DNA of 64,000 nucleotides, taken from NCBI GenBank assembly GCA_019321725.1, contig CM033105.1, positions 11,731,632-11,795,631 of the forward strand, written 5' to 3'. The stretch comes from Paulownia fortunei. Taxonomy: Eukaryota; Streptophyta; Magnoliopsida; Lamiales; Paulowniaceae. Positions 33,753 through 45,307 of the stretch are shown here, piece by piece. Both the position numbers and the translations under genes were made by a program. Below the pieces are notes generated by a model that was given only the letters and a program-made list of their open reading frames with translations, was not told where the DNA came from and made no database searches. Every line of letters begins with the position of its first letter. The stretch's first letter is position 1.

Positions 33753-35910
33753 TATGCTTCAGTTATGATTTCACATGCATTAGTACATGAAATATGAGAT
33801 CAAACTTTCATTTCTTAATTTAACATATTCCTTAAGTGCCCTTTTTGTAGTGAAAAGCTCGGTATCTCGGTTAAGGAAGATTGATGTGTTGAATGGCCAT
33901 GAAATGAATTATTTGTATTGCTCCATACTAGTTATATGCTAAAGTGATTAATTGTCTAAATATTTACTTGAAATATGTTACATTGGCTAAGAACTAAAAG
34001 TATGCACAATGGTGCAATTTGATTGGTTGGTTGACTAGGTTGCATAAAACCATTCGAAACCGCATTGCACTTGATTATAACACCAAAGCATCAATTTTTG
34101 TCATCTCCTTAGCCCATGAACGTGGCTTTTGGCATGAGAAGACACCAAGCATGATGCAACCAATCATCACCCTCCACTTACCTCTCTTTGAAAGGTCAAA
34201 GAAATCATTTTCATCCATATTTCTTGTGGAAGCACCTCAAAAACGACCAGCCCTTATTCTCCTAAGTTTCTCTCAAATTTCTACACTCTCATACTCACAA
34301 AAGTTGAATTCAATCCATAGGAATCCATAGAACACAAGCTAGAACAAGTTTCCATTCCTTTTAAAGCTTGAAAACCGTTGATTTTGAAGCTTAAATCGAA
34401 CTTAATCAAGTATATTCTTTTTCAATGTTTCTTATGATGAATTTGTAGTATCTTGGATGGTTACATGTTTTAGTATGCTTTTGTAGGATTGAAAACTTAA
34501 GTAAGTTACACTTGAAGCCAAAACCAAGCTAGTTAAGCTAATTTTTAGCAAAATTGATAGTCTTGTGAAATTGTTTAATTTACTTGTTTCTATTGATTTT
34601 GTAATGCTTATATGGTGTTTGGAAGTTTCTTTGAATGATTGAAAACAATAGCAATTAGTTTGCTTAATTGAAGGTTAGAATCAATTTAAGTTAGAATCAA
34701 GTTTACGTCATTTTAATTCGGATTGTGTTCATGTTTTAGGGGCTGCCCTAATAATCATATTTGAATTATTAGTTATTTAATGGCTGCCCTAATGTTTAAT
34801 ATTTTGAATTAGTAGTAAAATATGGAGTATGCATTATTTTTAAGGTTATGTAATTGATATGTAATTCTTTACAAAAGATTGAAAAGTGTATATAAACTTT
34901 AACTAGAATAGACTAATGATTTATAAAAAGGATATTAAATGGTACATGATTTGATTATGTTAGGCCTTTAACACATCATATCTTCCAAAGAGATTGGCCT
35001 TTTCACCTAGCACAAAGTGGACTTGAGGTAAGTTGAAGCTTTCATTTGGTGTATCACAAGAATCATATAATGTTCATGTTTTAATGTGATTGTTGTTGTT
35101 TGTCAAATGATGTAATGTTTGATGCATTATGGTTTATGAAGCATGACACTATTAAGAATATAATGAGGTTTTTGAAAAGGAAGTATGGTACTTGATTGAT
35201 GGTCGGGTAGACGAGGGATGCGGGAGGGACCGGCGGACCCAACAAATGGTGGCAAATACTTGAGGTTGAAAAATCGGCATAGGAAAGCCACAATGAATGA
35301 GATAGAATACGGCTAATACCTGAGGTTGAAAGACCAAGTATGGAAACCCCGTATTAGTTCTCTTATTGGCCAATCATTATGAACAGGTTCCGAAAACTAT
35401 GGTCTATCACTATTAGTTAGGTACCACACTTCAAGGGCCCTAAAGAATGATTTATGAATGAAAATTATTAAATAGAATATTGCATTTAATGATTTATGAG
35501 ATGTGCATATATGTTATTTGTTATTGCATCAGTTTCACCTTACTGAGCCTTTAGCTCATTAGATTCATGTGATGCAGGTGGAAATGTACAGGTTTAGAGG
35601 TTGACTAAGTCTCTAGAGCGCCGGACAGAGATTTGTTCATATGCCATGCTTCGACATGTTTTATGTAGTTTATTTTGAAAACTCTGTTTTGTTTTTAAAT
35701 AAGCCGCTCTATTATGGTTTTGTAAACAGATGTACTCAGTTTTGATATATGTATATGGTGTGTTTAAAATGATTCAAGTTCTTTCTCTTATAGCTAAGAA
35801 TGGGAACTTTTATTAAAAACCATAACTCTAGTAAAGATGAAAAATTAACATTTCTTGACTTAACTGTATCAGTTTGTTTAGGCTCTGCAGTTAGGTTAAG
35901 GGGTGGTACA
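33753..35910 (+). repeat. 3' LTR of gypsy II, left end deleted
   Basis: Starts inside the LTR at the TATGCTTCAGTTATG phrase that lies about 135 bp into the 5' LTR (27880), and ends GGGGTGGTACA followed by CTTTG. The two LTRs are otherwise collinear. Confidence 0.9.
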
Positions 35911-36240
35911 CTTTGACAATCAATCCATGCCCAAAATAACATCGTAATCATTCATATCCAGTACAATCAAATCAGCATGTAATTCTCTACCTTCAACAAG
36001 TATAGCACAAGCTCTCAAAATCCAATCGGTTTGTCTAGCATCTCCAGAAGGGACTGTTACACTATAACTGATTTCTGCTACATCTGGTATTCTACCCAGC
36101 CTCTTCACGTACACAGTCGATGCAAATGAATGCATGGCTCCAAAATCAAATAATACAAGTGTTGGAACACTAGAAATATAAAGTGTACCTGTTACCACCA
36201 ATGGATTTGCTTCTGCATCCGCCCTGGTCATGGTGAACAC
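35911..36240 (-). pseudogene. gypsy I protease, N-terminal half
   Basis: On the minus strand the frame starts near 36240 (MFTMTRADAEANPLVVTG) and runs through the aspartic protease motif, which reads LFDFGAMHSFA with F in place of the catalytic-loop serine (D-S-G). It continues to DYDVILGMDWIDCQ, where gypsy II interrupts it at the CTTTG duplication. The rest continues at 27744 leftward (KYGATINC). Confidence 0.85.
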
Positions 36241-37117
36241 CTTGGCTGGTACATTCTTTTGGCTGGTCTGATTTTGTTTACCTGGTCAAAATTTAGCAAT
36301 ATGTCCTAGTATTCCACATCGAAACACGTCCTGGTATCTATATAGCAGCCTTTAGTATGTCGATTACCACATTTTTTAACACACAACTTCTGGCATCGGT
36401 GCTTTTCCTTGTTCGACCCGTGGCCTCTTATTTTGACTTCTTGTTGTTGGCCTTTTTCTCCTTGAAATTTAAATCTCGGCTTCTATATTTGGATCGGCCT
36501 CTGCATTTGGACTGACCTCTTTTTCCCCACAGTCCATCTCTGTCCTTGTTGTTTGAATTGCTGTTGAGCCTCTTGTGCACGAACGATTCTCAATTCAGCC
36601 TGTTCTGCTACTAGTGCCCTCTCAGCTACCTGTGAAAATGTCAGCCCTTGAGTACCCGCCATATTCACATCCCGGTATAACTCTGGCCTCAAACCCTCCA
36701 GAAATCTCTCTACTTTAAGTGTTTCAGTGCTGACCATGTGCGTAGCGAACCTGGACAGTTGTTCAAATTTACGAATATAATCCCAATAGTCATTGCTCCT
36801 TGTCGCAATTATATAAACTCATTCATCTTCATCATGCGAACTGGGGCCATGAAATATTTATTTCGGAATAACTCCTTGAATCTGTCCCACTCATGGTAGT
36901 AATGTCCTCTATGCTGCTGATCATGTCCCACCAATGGCCTGCACTACCGCGAAGCATTAAAGTGGCACACATTATCCTCTCCTCTACTGGCACCCTGCTA
37001 TATTGGAACATGTTTTCCAGGGTCCTCAACTAGTCCTCTGCAACGGTAGGATCAATCGCATCCTCAAATGTTGGGGGATCCAGCCTCCTAAATCGTTCTC
37101 CCACCATATATATATAT
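36241..37117 (-). pseudogene. gypsy I gag, central and C-terminal part
   Basis: Minus-strand frames at 36832-37029 (ENMFQYSRVPVEERIMCATL, LRGSAGHWWD) and 36483-36737 (KVERFLEGLRPELYRDV, VAERALVAEQAE) are typical gypsy retrotransposon gag. A degenerate CCHC zinc-knuckle zone lies around 36290-36420. At 37117/37118 the gag is interrupted by a solo LTR. Frames are broken by several stops. Confidence 0.8.
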
Positions 37118-39403
37118 TGTAATGCCCAATTCTCAATTCTCTCCTACATAGCCAATAATAAGCATTTTGCATGAATATGCATCTAATCAATGTGCATTAT
37201 TGAATTATGGCTTACAAATAACATGATTGCACGAACATGAATAATTGTTATTATATGTTTCAGTTATGATTTAACATGCATTAGTACATGAAATATGAGA
37301 TCAAACTTTCATTTCTTGATTTAACATATTCCTTAAGTGCCCTTTTTGCAGTGAAAAGCTCGGTATCTCGATTAAGGAAGATTGATGTGTTGAATGGCCA
37401 TGAAATGAATTATTTGTATTGCTCCATACTAGTTATATGCTAAAGTGATTAATTGCCTAAATATTTACTTGAAATATGTTACATTGGCTAAGAACTAAAA
37501 GTATGCACAATGGTGCAATTTGATTGGTTGGTTGACTAGGTTGCATAAAACCATTCTAAACCGCATTGCACTTGATTATACACACAAAGCATCAATTTTT
37601 GTCATCTCCTTAGCCCATGAACGTGGCTTTTGGCATGAGAAGACACCAAGTATAATGCAACCAATCATCACTCTCCACTTACCTCTCTTTGAAAGGTCAA
37701 AGAAATCATTTTCATCCATATTTCTTGTGGAAGCACCTCAAAAACGACCAGCCCTTATTCTCCTAAGTTTCTCCAAATTTCTACACTCTCATACTCACAA
37801 AAGTTGAATTCAATCCATAGGAATCCATAGAACACAAGCTAAAATAAGTTTCCATCCTTTTAAGCTTAAAAACCGTTGATTTTGAAGCTTAAATCCAACT
37901 TAATCAAGGTATATTCTTTTTCAATGTTTCTTATGATGAATTTATAGTATCTTGGATGGTTACATGTTTTAGTATGCTTTTGTATGATTGAAAACTTAAG
38001 TAAGTTACACTTGAAGCCAAAACCAAGCTAGTTAAGCTATTTTTTTAGCAAAATTGATAGTCTTGTGAAATAATTTAATTTACTTGTTTCTATTGATTTT
38101 GTAATGCTTATATTGTGTTTGGAAGTTTCTTTGAATGATTGAAAATAATAGCAATTAGTTTGCTTAATTGAAGGTTAGAATCAATTTAAGTTAGAATCAA
38201 GTTTACGTCATTTTAATTCAGATTGTGTTCATGTTTTAGGGGCTGCCCTAATAATTATGATTGAATTATTAGTTATTTAATGGTTGCCCTAATGTTTAAT
38301 GTCTTGAATTAGTAGTAAAATATGGAGTATGCATTGTTTTTACGGTTATGTAATTGATATGTAATTCTTTACAAAAGATTGAAAAGTATATATAAACTTT
38401 AACTAGAATAGACTAAATGATTTATAAAAAAGATATTAAATGGTACATGATTTGATTATGTTAGGCCTTTAACACATCCTATCTTCCAAAGAGATTGGCC
38501 TTTTCACCTAGCACAAAGTGAACTTGAGGTAAGTTGAAACTTTCATTTGGTGTATCACAAGAATCATATAATGTTTGTTCATGTTTTAATGTGATTGTTG
38601 TTGTTTGTCAAATGATGTAATGTTTGATTCATTTATGGTTTATGAAGCACGACACTATTGAGAATATAATGAGGTTTTTGAAAAGGAAGTATGGTACTTG
38701 ATTGATGGTCGGGTAGACAAGGGACCGGCGGACCCAACAAATGGTGGCAAATACTTGAGGTTGAAAAACTGGTATAGGAAAGCCACAATGAATGAGATAG
38801 AATACGGCTAATACCTGAGGTTGAAAGACCAAGTATGAAAACCCCGTATTAGTTCTCTTATTGGCCAATCATTATGAACAGGTTCCGAAAACTATGGTCT
38901 ATCGCTATTAGTTAGGTACTACACTTCAAGGGCCCTAAAGAATGATTTATGAATGAAAGTTATTAAATAGAATATTGCATTTAATGATTTATGAGATGTG
39001 CATATATGTTATTTGTTATTGCATCAATTTCATCTTACTGAGCCTTTAGCTCATTAGATTCATGTGATGCAGGTGGAAATGTACAGGTTTAAAGGTTGAC
39101 TGAGTCTCTAGAGCGACCGGACAGAGATTTGTTCATATGCCATGCTTCGACCTGTTTTGTAGTTTATTTTGAAAACTCTGTTTTGTTTTTAAATAAGCCG
39201 CTCTATTATGGTTTTATAAACAGATGTACTCAGTTTTGATATATGTATATGGTGTGTTTAAAATGATTCAAGTTCTTTCTCTTATAGCTAAGAATGAGAA
39301 CTTTTATAAAAATCATAACTCTAGTAAAGATGAAAAATTAACATTTCTTGACTTAACTGTATCAGCTTGTTTAGGCTCTGTAGTTAGGTTAAGGGGTGTT
39401 ACA
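37118..39403 (+). mobile_element. solo LTR of the gypsy II family in gag of gypsy I
   Basis: TGTAATGCCC to GGGGTGTTACA, flanked by TATAT at 37113-37117 and 39404-39408. It is about 2.29 kb, collinear with the 5' LTR of gypsy II, without internal sequence. The target is a short TA-rich run, so the duplication is less informative than others, but the terminal match is exact. Confidence 0.88.
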
Positions 39404-39765
39404 TATATAGTTCGTCCGCTGTTGGTTTACCTCGACCCGTGGTTGCTCACCCTTATTTCTCTGTTGAATCAGTTGCTGAATTTGTTCGGACTATCGTTCA
39501 ATCAACTCTATTAATCGGTTAATCATGGTATCTCGATCATTAACCGGGGTGGTGTCTCATTTCTCTGCGCTCTGGCACCACCACTGCTCTCACCACGAGT
39601 TCTCACTATTTTGCAGCGCTGTTTTACACAAGTTTGACAACATATGTCCAATATAATTCATGGAATATGTAATGTAATATATGATAATGTAAAACTTACT
39701 GGCGTGGCTGCGCTCCGCAAGTTCTAAGATCATGTACATAGACAGTCTATAGAATCAAGACCTGG
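39404..39765 (-). pseudogene. gypsy I gag N-terminus and leader
   Basis: On the minus strand a short glutamine-rich stretch, broken by stops and resembling gag N-termini, precedes the LTR insertion point (RLIELIER, EQIQQLIQQRNK). Farther right there is only leader sequence up to the primer site. Confidence 0.5.
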
Positions 39766-39777
39766 GCTTTGATGCCA
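39766..39777 (-). other. primer binding site of gypsy I (mutated)
   Basis: The minus strand reads TGGCATCAAAGC three bases after the 5' LTR end, differing from TGGTATCAGAGC at two of twelve positions, and continues CCAGG. It fixes the right LTR as the 5' LTR. Confidence 0.75.
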
Positions 39778-39780
39778 CTC

Positions 39781-40533
39781 TGTAACACCCCCATTAATAC
39801 ACAACTAGATATATATTATAATTTGACATGATAGAACCTGTGTGCATGCATGGAATTTTTTTTTTTGTAACACTTTAAGAAAAGATAAATCACTTCTTAC
39901 ATGCACAATCCTGTTTAAAATACTTTCTAACACATGTCATGTATATAGCAGGATCGGTATTTATATAAAAGCACAACACCCACAACGACCCAATATTTAC
40001 ATACTTATTTACACTAATATTTTAAAAGTGAAATATAGTACCAGTCTAAAAATATAATACAATAGACTCAAAATATAACAAGCCAACAAAATAGCCCAAC
40101 AGGTCGTCATCCATGTACACACTCTCTCAGACACCTGCAGAAGCTTCAACCGCTGCCCAGCCAATAAAAGATGCTTCAGGTATCGTCGTACTCACCTACA
40201 ATGCATAAACTATATGAGCTAACGCTCATCAAGTAATGATTATTCATGTCAAAGAATAATCCACAATATCAAGTCATGCATCTCAACATGCTATGCCCAC
40301 AATGCAATTTTATGCATCAAAATATTTCTCTTAAAATTATTTCTTTCTTGAGCTCCTGACCAACGCTAATATCCCATGCACCAAAAAAGAGCTCTATATA
40401 CTACCATAATCCAATGGCTAATAATCATATAAGCATGCAAATCCATGCATACTCATACGCATGCAAATCCATGCACGTGAACCTGCAAATTCATGCATAA
40501 AACCATGCAAATCCATGCATGTTTCGGTGCACT
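39781..40533 (-). repeat. 5' LTR of gypsy I, truncated
   Basis: Collinear with 21722-22460 of the 3' LTR (TGTAACACCCCCATTAATAC onward). It stops in GTTTCGGTGCACT at 40533, where an inverted LTR of the gypsy II family begins. The remaining two kb or so of the LTR are not found to the right. Confidence 0.88.
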
Positions 40534-42363
40534 TGTAACAGTCCTTAACCTAACTATAGAGCCTAAACAAGCTGAGAAAGTTAAGTAAAGAAATGTTAAT
40601 TTTTCAACAATACTAAAGTTATGGTTTTAATAAAAGTTCCCATTTTTTGCTATAAGAGATAGCTTGAATCGATTTAAACACACTATATACATATATCAAA
40701 ACTGAGTACATCTGTTTACAAAACCATAACAGAGCGGCTTATTTACAAACAAAACAGAGTTTTAAAATAAACTACAAAACAGGTCGAAGCATGGCATATG
40801 AACAAATCTCTGTCCGGCCGCTCTACAGACTCAGTCAACCTCTAAACATGTACATTTTCACCTACATCACATGAATCTAATGAGCGAAAGGCTCAGTAAG
40901 GTGAAACTGATGCAATAACAAATAGCGTACATACAAATCACATAAATGATTAAATATAATATTCAATTTAATAACTTTCTTTCATAAATCATTTTTTAGG
41001 GCCCTTGAAGTGTGGTACCTAATTAAATAGCGATAGACCGTGGTTTTCGGAACCTGTTCATAATGATTGGCCAATAAGAGAAATAATACGGGGTTTCCAT
41101 ACTTGATCTTTCAACCTCAGGTATTAGCCGTATTCTATCTCATTCATTGTGGCTTTCCTATACCGGTTTTTCAACCTCAAGTATTTGCCACCATTTGTTG
41201 GGTCCGCCAGTCCCTCCCGCGTCCCTTGTCTACCCGACCATCAATCAAGTACCATACTTCTTTTTCAAAAACATCATTATGTCCTTAATAGTATCATGCT
41301 TCATAAACCATAAATGCATCAAACATTACATCATTTCATAAATAATAACAATCACATTAAAACATGAACAACATTATATTATTCTTGTGATACAGCAAAT
41401 GAAAGCTTCAACTTACCTCAAGTCCACTTTGTGCTAAGTGAAAAGGCCAATCTCTTTGGAAGATAGGATGTGTTAAAGGCCTAACATAATCAAATCATGT
41501 ACCATTTAATATCCTTTTTATAAATCATTTAGTCTATTCTAGTTAAAGTTTATATACACTTTTCAATCTTTTGTAAAGAATTACATATCAATTACATAAC
41601 CTTAAAAACAATGCATACTCCATATTTTACTACTAATTCAAGACATTAAACATTAGGGCAGCCATTAAATAACTAATAATTCAAACATAATTATTAGGGC
41701 AGCCCCTAAAACATGAACACAATCCGAATTAAAATGACGTAAAATTGATTTGTAACCTTCAATTAAGCAAACTAATTGCTATTGTTTTCAATCATTCAAA
41801 GAAACTTCCAAACACAATATAAGCATTACAAAATCAATAGAAACAAGTAAATTAAACAATTTCACAAGACTATCAATTTTGCTAAAAATTAGCTTAACTA
41901 GCTTGGTTTTGGCTTCAAGTGTAACTTACTTAATTTTCAATCATACAAAAAGCATACTAAAACATGTAACCATCCAAGATACTACAAATTCATCATAAGA
42001 AACATTGAAAAAGAATATACCTTGATTAAGTTGGATTTAAGCTTCAAAATCAACGGTTTTTAAGCTTAAAAGGATGGAAACTTGTTCTAGCTTGTGTTAT
42101 ATGGATTCCTATGGATTGAATTCAATTTTTGTGAGTATGAGAGTGTAGAAATTTGGGAAAAACTTAGGAGAATAAGGGCTGGTCATTTTTGAGGTGCTTC
42201 CACAAGAAATATGGATGAAAATGATTTCTTTGACCTTTCAAAGAGAGGTAAGTGGAGGATGATGATTGGTTGCATCATGCTTGGTGTCTTCTCATGCCAA
42301 AAGCCACGTTCATGGGCTAAGGAGATGATAAAAATTGATGCTTTGGTGTTATAATCAAGTGCA
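40534..42363 (-). repeat. gypsy II-family LTR, inverted and truncated
   Basis: Reverse complement of the LTR at 27745-30039, starting TGTAACAGTCCTTAACC. It lacks about 400 bp at the outer end and carries a short internal deletion next to AATCAAGTGCAA near 42363. After CCAACCAATC the sequence switches to copia reverse transcriptase. It is another solo or partial LTR whose far end was lost with the rest of the gypsy I LTR. Confidence 0.85.
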
Positions 42364-42369
42364 ACCAAC

Positions 42370-42612
42370 CAATCTCTGGTTGCAAAAGGTTATACTCCAA
42401 AGCAAGAATTAATTATGAGAAAACCTTTTCACGAGTGGCGATGCTTAAATCTATTCGAATTCTACTGGCCGTATCTACATATTATGACTATGAAATATGA
42501 CAAATGGATATGCAGACCGCATTTTTTAATGGAAACATTAAGGAAGAGATCTACATGAAGTAGCCAGAATGCATCATATCCATCAAAAGCGAGCAAAAAG
42601 TTTGCAAGCTCC
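42370..42612 (+). pseudogene. copia reverse transcriptase fragment, possibly from copia III
   Basis: Reads, across frames, LVAKGYTPKQ, then a YYDYEIWQMD piece and an IKEEIYMK-like piece with a stop before PE. These match the reverse transcriptase fragment at 1-525 and are plus-oriented. Order and orientation fit the continuation of copia III beyond the gypsy I insertion, but about 1 kb of expected intervening pol is missing, so a different copia copy cannot be excluded. Confidence 0.7.
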
Positions 42613-43348
42613 GAAATATATACTTTTAAAGTAAATATATAAAAGTATTTAATTATATTATTAAAATTAAAATTTGCAACTTAGTGATTTCAAATAAAAC
42701 TATTTAAAACTAATTAACAAATAAAAATATATTTACTTTTAAAATATTTATTACATATTATTCATTTCTATTTTTAAATTTGAATGCATTTTATTATGTT
42801 TTAAAATTTTAAAATTTATATTTTTGAGGTATTGTGTGTGTAAAACTTTTATATACTATTAAATTAAATTTCATAAAATAAAGAAAAGTATATTTACTTT
42901 AAAAAATCTTTTAAATCTATTAATTTTTTATTACAATCCCTATGAATACTCAACTCAACTCACCGTTGTATTAAAACTTGACACCGTCACTTGCGGTTAG
43001 CAAAATATTTCACGAACAGTTACACAGATTCGATTTTATTATCTTGTATTAATTGGATGATGGAGTTAATTAAATTGAGGGATTGATTACAGGATTATAA
43101 CATATCAATTAAATAATATTAGAATAAATTCAAGACAAGAAATTAAGGTATTTAAAAGGTTCTAATTTGGGTGAAATATAAAATTTTAAGGTTTGATTGT
43201 TACTTAATTAAATTTAAGATTTAAGATCCGAGATTTGATATAGAAACCTATTGATTAAGAATGAAAATTAATACGTTATACTTTTACAGGCTGCCTTATA
43301 TCTAAGGTTAGGGGGGAGAATCTTGTTAACCTTCAGTAGGATATCAAA
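42613..43348. other. AT-rich stretch without a recognised feature
   Basis: No gene or repeat recognised. The composition is AT-rich with many ATTTACTTTTAAA-like words. It separates the RT fragment from LTR pieces. Confidence 0.4.
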
Positions 43349-43396
43349 GGTGAAAGGTAAGTGAAAATCCATTTGTAACTACAATGCATGGGCATA
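43349..43396 (+). repeat. short gypsy LTR shard
   Basis: About 48 bases matching the reverse complement of 22635-22685 (GTGAAAGGTAAGT, then TTTGTAACTACAATGCAT). It is an isolated scrap of the gypsy I LTR family, in opposite orientation. Confidence 0.55.
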
Positions 43397-43400
43397 TGTC

Positions 43401-44383
43401 TTGCATTTTCTTTCTACACATTAGATAAAGTTCTTACACCAAATATAGCTATGGGGCATGGTCGCGCATATGATGACAATCATGAAATATGCCTCTAAGG
43501 CTTTGCTCTTAAATAAGTTTTGAGTCAAGTCCTTTTTGATATGGAACATCAAATAGCCCAATAGACTCGCGCATACTATGCATGCTCGCATGAGAAGGAT
43601 GTGTTATTCTATAGGCATTAGCGTAGTGGCGTAAGTGCATGTATACGGGTACTTGTTAGAGAACAAGTACACTGAACTGACTTGCCAGAAATTCTTAATT
43701 GGAAAATTTATTTGTCGAATTAAGCATCTCTATGTTACGATAGTGCACGACTAGTTCTTTGACTTGAGGCACTATAGTAATCTTGTGTGTATCATGTCTT
43801 AGTTTGACGTATTCTCTGATTGCATGACAATCATAAAGGGATTACGTTGGGTATTGCATCTACATATATAGAGGTTAATGAGTGATCAACAAAGAATCCG
43901 TCACTTGTCTGGGATAACAAGTGAATCTCCTATAATTTTGTAGTTCATGACTCTGAAATTCTTGGTCAAGGTATGATATATGTCAGAAAATGATTACTGA
44001 CGATTCGTCTAAAGTCACTAGAACTTGAAATGGAATCATAGTTATTGAGTCAATTAGGTTTTTGACTTTTATCCATACTCTAGACTCAATCAAGAGATTA
44101 GTTGATGGAAAGACGTTACGTGCATGGTATTCGTAATTATAATAGGATCACTTGCTATTTCACCTAAGACTAGTTTGCCATGATTACTTGATAAGTGTTT
44201 TCATGGATAATGAAATTCTTGGTTTTAAAGAGTTAATTCCAAACAAATTAATTAATTGGATTAATTAATCCGAATAATTATTATTCATAAGTTGCAAATG
44301 TTATGAGCCCACTAGTAGCTTAGTAGTGAACCTAAAGGGTCACATACAATTTGGAATGAATAGTCTCTGGCCTAACATTACTT
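43401..44383 (+). repeat. copia LTR fragment, possible 3' LTR of copia III
   Basis: Collinear with 16522-17495 of the 5' LTR of copia III (GGGCATGGTCGCG, the GATAGTGCACGACTAG stretch, and the CACCTAAGACTAGTTTGCC stretch). Both ends are missing. Plus orientation and position fit the 3' LTR of copia III, but there is no terminus or duplication to prove it. Confidence 0.75.
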
Positions 44384-44732
44384 GTTTAAAAAAATAAATA
44401 TATTTTGTAAACAAACACTATTTTAGAACACCAATAATTGATAGTATAATTTTTTTAAAAAAAAATACAATATTCAATAAGAAAAGCCGCGTCAAACCAA
44501 TTGTCCATAATTTAAGAGAGGCCAGTATAATTTTTCATTCTAATCATTACAAATCATATATAGCTTCAAATGCCTGTTTGAAACGTTGTTAAATTCTTAA
44601 CGTTTAGTTATGCTATTTTTGGCAAAGGTAGGCAAAGGAAAATCACATTTGCTTAATAGTTTTCAATTTTTTTTATAAACACGTGATACAATGTGATTTA
44701 ATCGAAATTATTTATATATGTATATATAAACA

Positions 44733-44769
<37 letters not shown>

Positions 44770-45307
44770 CATATACGTATGTCTATAAACTACATATTCC
44801 TTCTATGTTTACGAAAACATACTACGTACGGGTAGTGTAATACGTAGTACATATACATATAAATGCATATGTTTACATATATGTATTATACATGTAATAC
44901 GAGTATATATACATATTTATTTTATTAGTTTAAAGAATACATGTGCATATTATTTTTATATTTATAGTTTACATAATTTTTTTTATAAATTTATGGGACG
45001 TGAACAAACATAATTATGCTTACATAGTGTACATATATATACTTGTTTATGCATATACACTTTTTCATGTGTTGCCCTGAACTTGTCGTACATGTATATG
45101 AATACACATATATGTGTATAAATATGTATACGGATTTATAATTTGAAAAACCAATGTGTAATTAATGTAAATCTTATCTTTATGGAGTTGTATATGCATA
45201 TGCATATATATACATATATACACCAATGTAAGTACATATATTTTTTTCTTTTAATTTTGTAAAAAACATCCATATAATTAATATCAAGCATAATACTTTT
45301 TGTTTAT
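44384..45307. other. AT-rich non-coding stretch with microsatellite
   Basis: Contains an (AT)n run at 44736-44766 and many ATACATATAT-type words up to 45250. No gene. It precedes the start of the first V-type LTR. Confidence 0.5.

Larger units (their letters stand above)
27745..35910 (+). mobile_element. Ty3/gypsy retrotransposon II nested in gypsy I
   Basis: A plus-strand gypsy element with 5' LTR (27745-30039), primer site (30045-30056), a degenerate gag, protease-RT-RNase H-integrase (30572-33750) and a 3' LTR shortened at its left end (33753-35910). It is flanked by the CTTTG duplication and splits the protease codons of gypsy I just after its LGMDW motif. The two LTRs differ by only scattered bases by eye, whereas the coding region has several frameshifts. 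The start of the 3' LTR (about 135 bp), the polypurine tract and the end of pol are deleted. Confidence 0.9.
21722..40533 (-). mobile_element. Ty3/gypsy retrotransposon I with nested insertions
   Basis: A minus-strand gypsy element inserted in the integrase of copia III. It has a 3' LTR at 21722-24595, a polypurine tract, and pol (integrase with a chromodomain-like tail, RNase H, RT) at 24600-27744. Its protease is split by gypsy II, gag lies at 36240-37117 and 39404-39600, the primer site at 39766-39777, and a truncated 5' LTR at 39781-40533. Domain order PR-RT-RH-INT and the chromodomain-like C-terminus point to the chromovirus side of gypsy (Tekay/Del-like). The flank CCTAT at 21717-21721 would be its left duplication. 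The right one cannot be seen because the 5' LTR is cut. Confidence 0.85.

Noticed and set aside
44736..44766. Microsatellite considered as a possible element boundary
   Set aside because: Plain (AT)n slippage with no terminal motifs or duplication around it.
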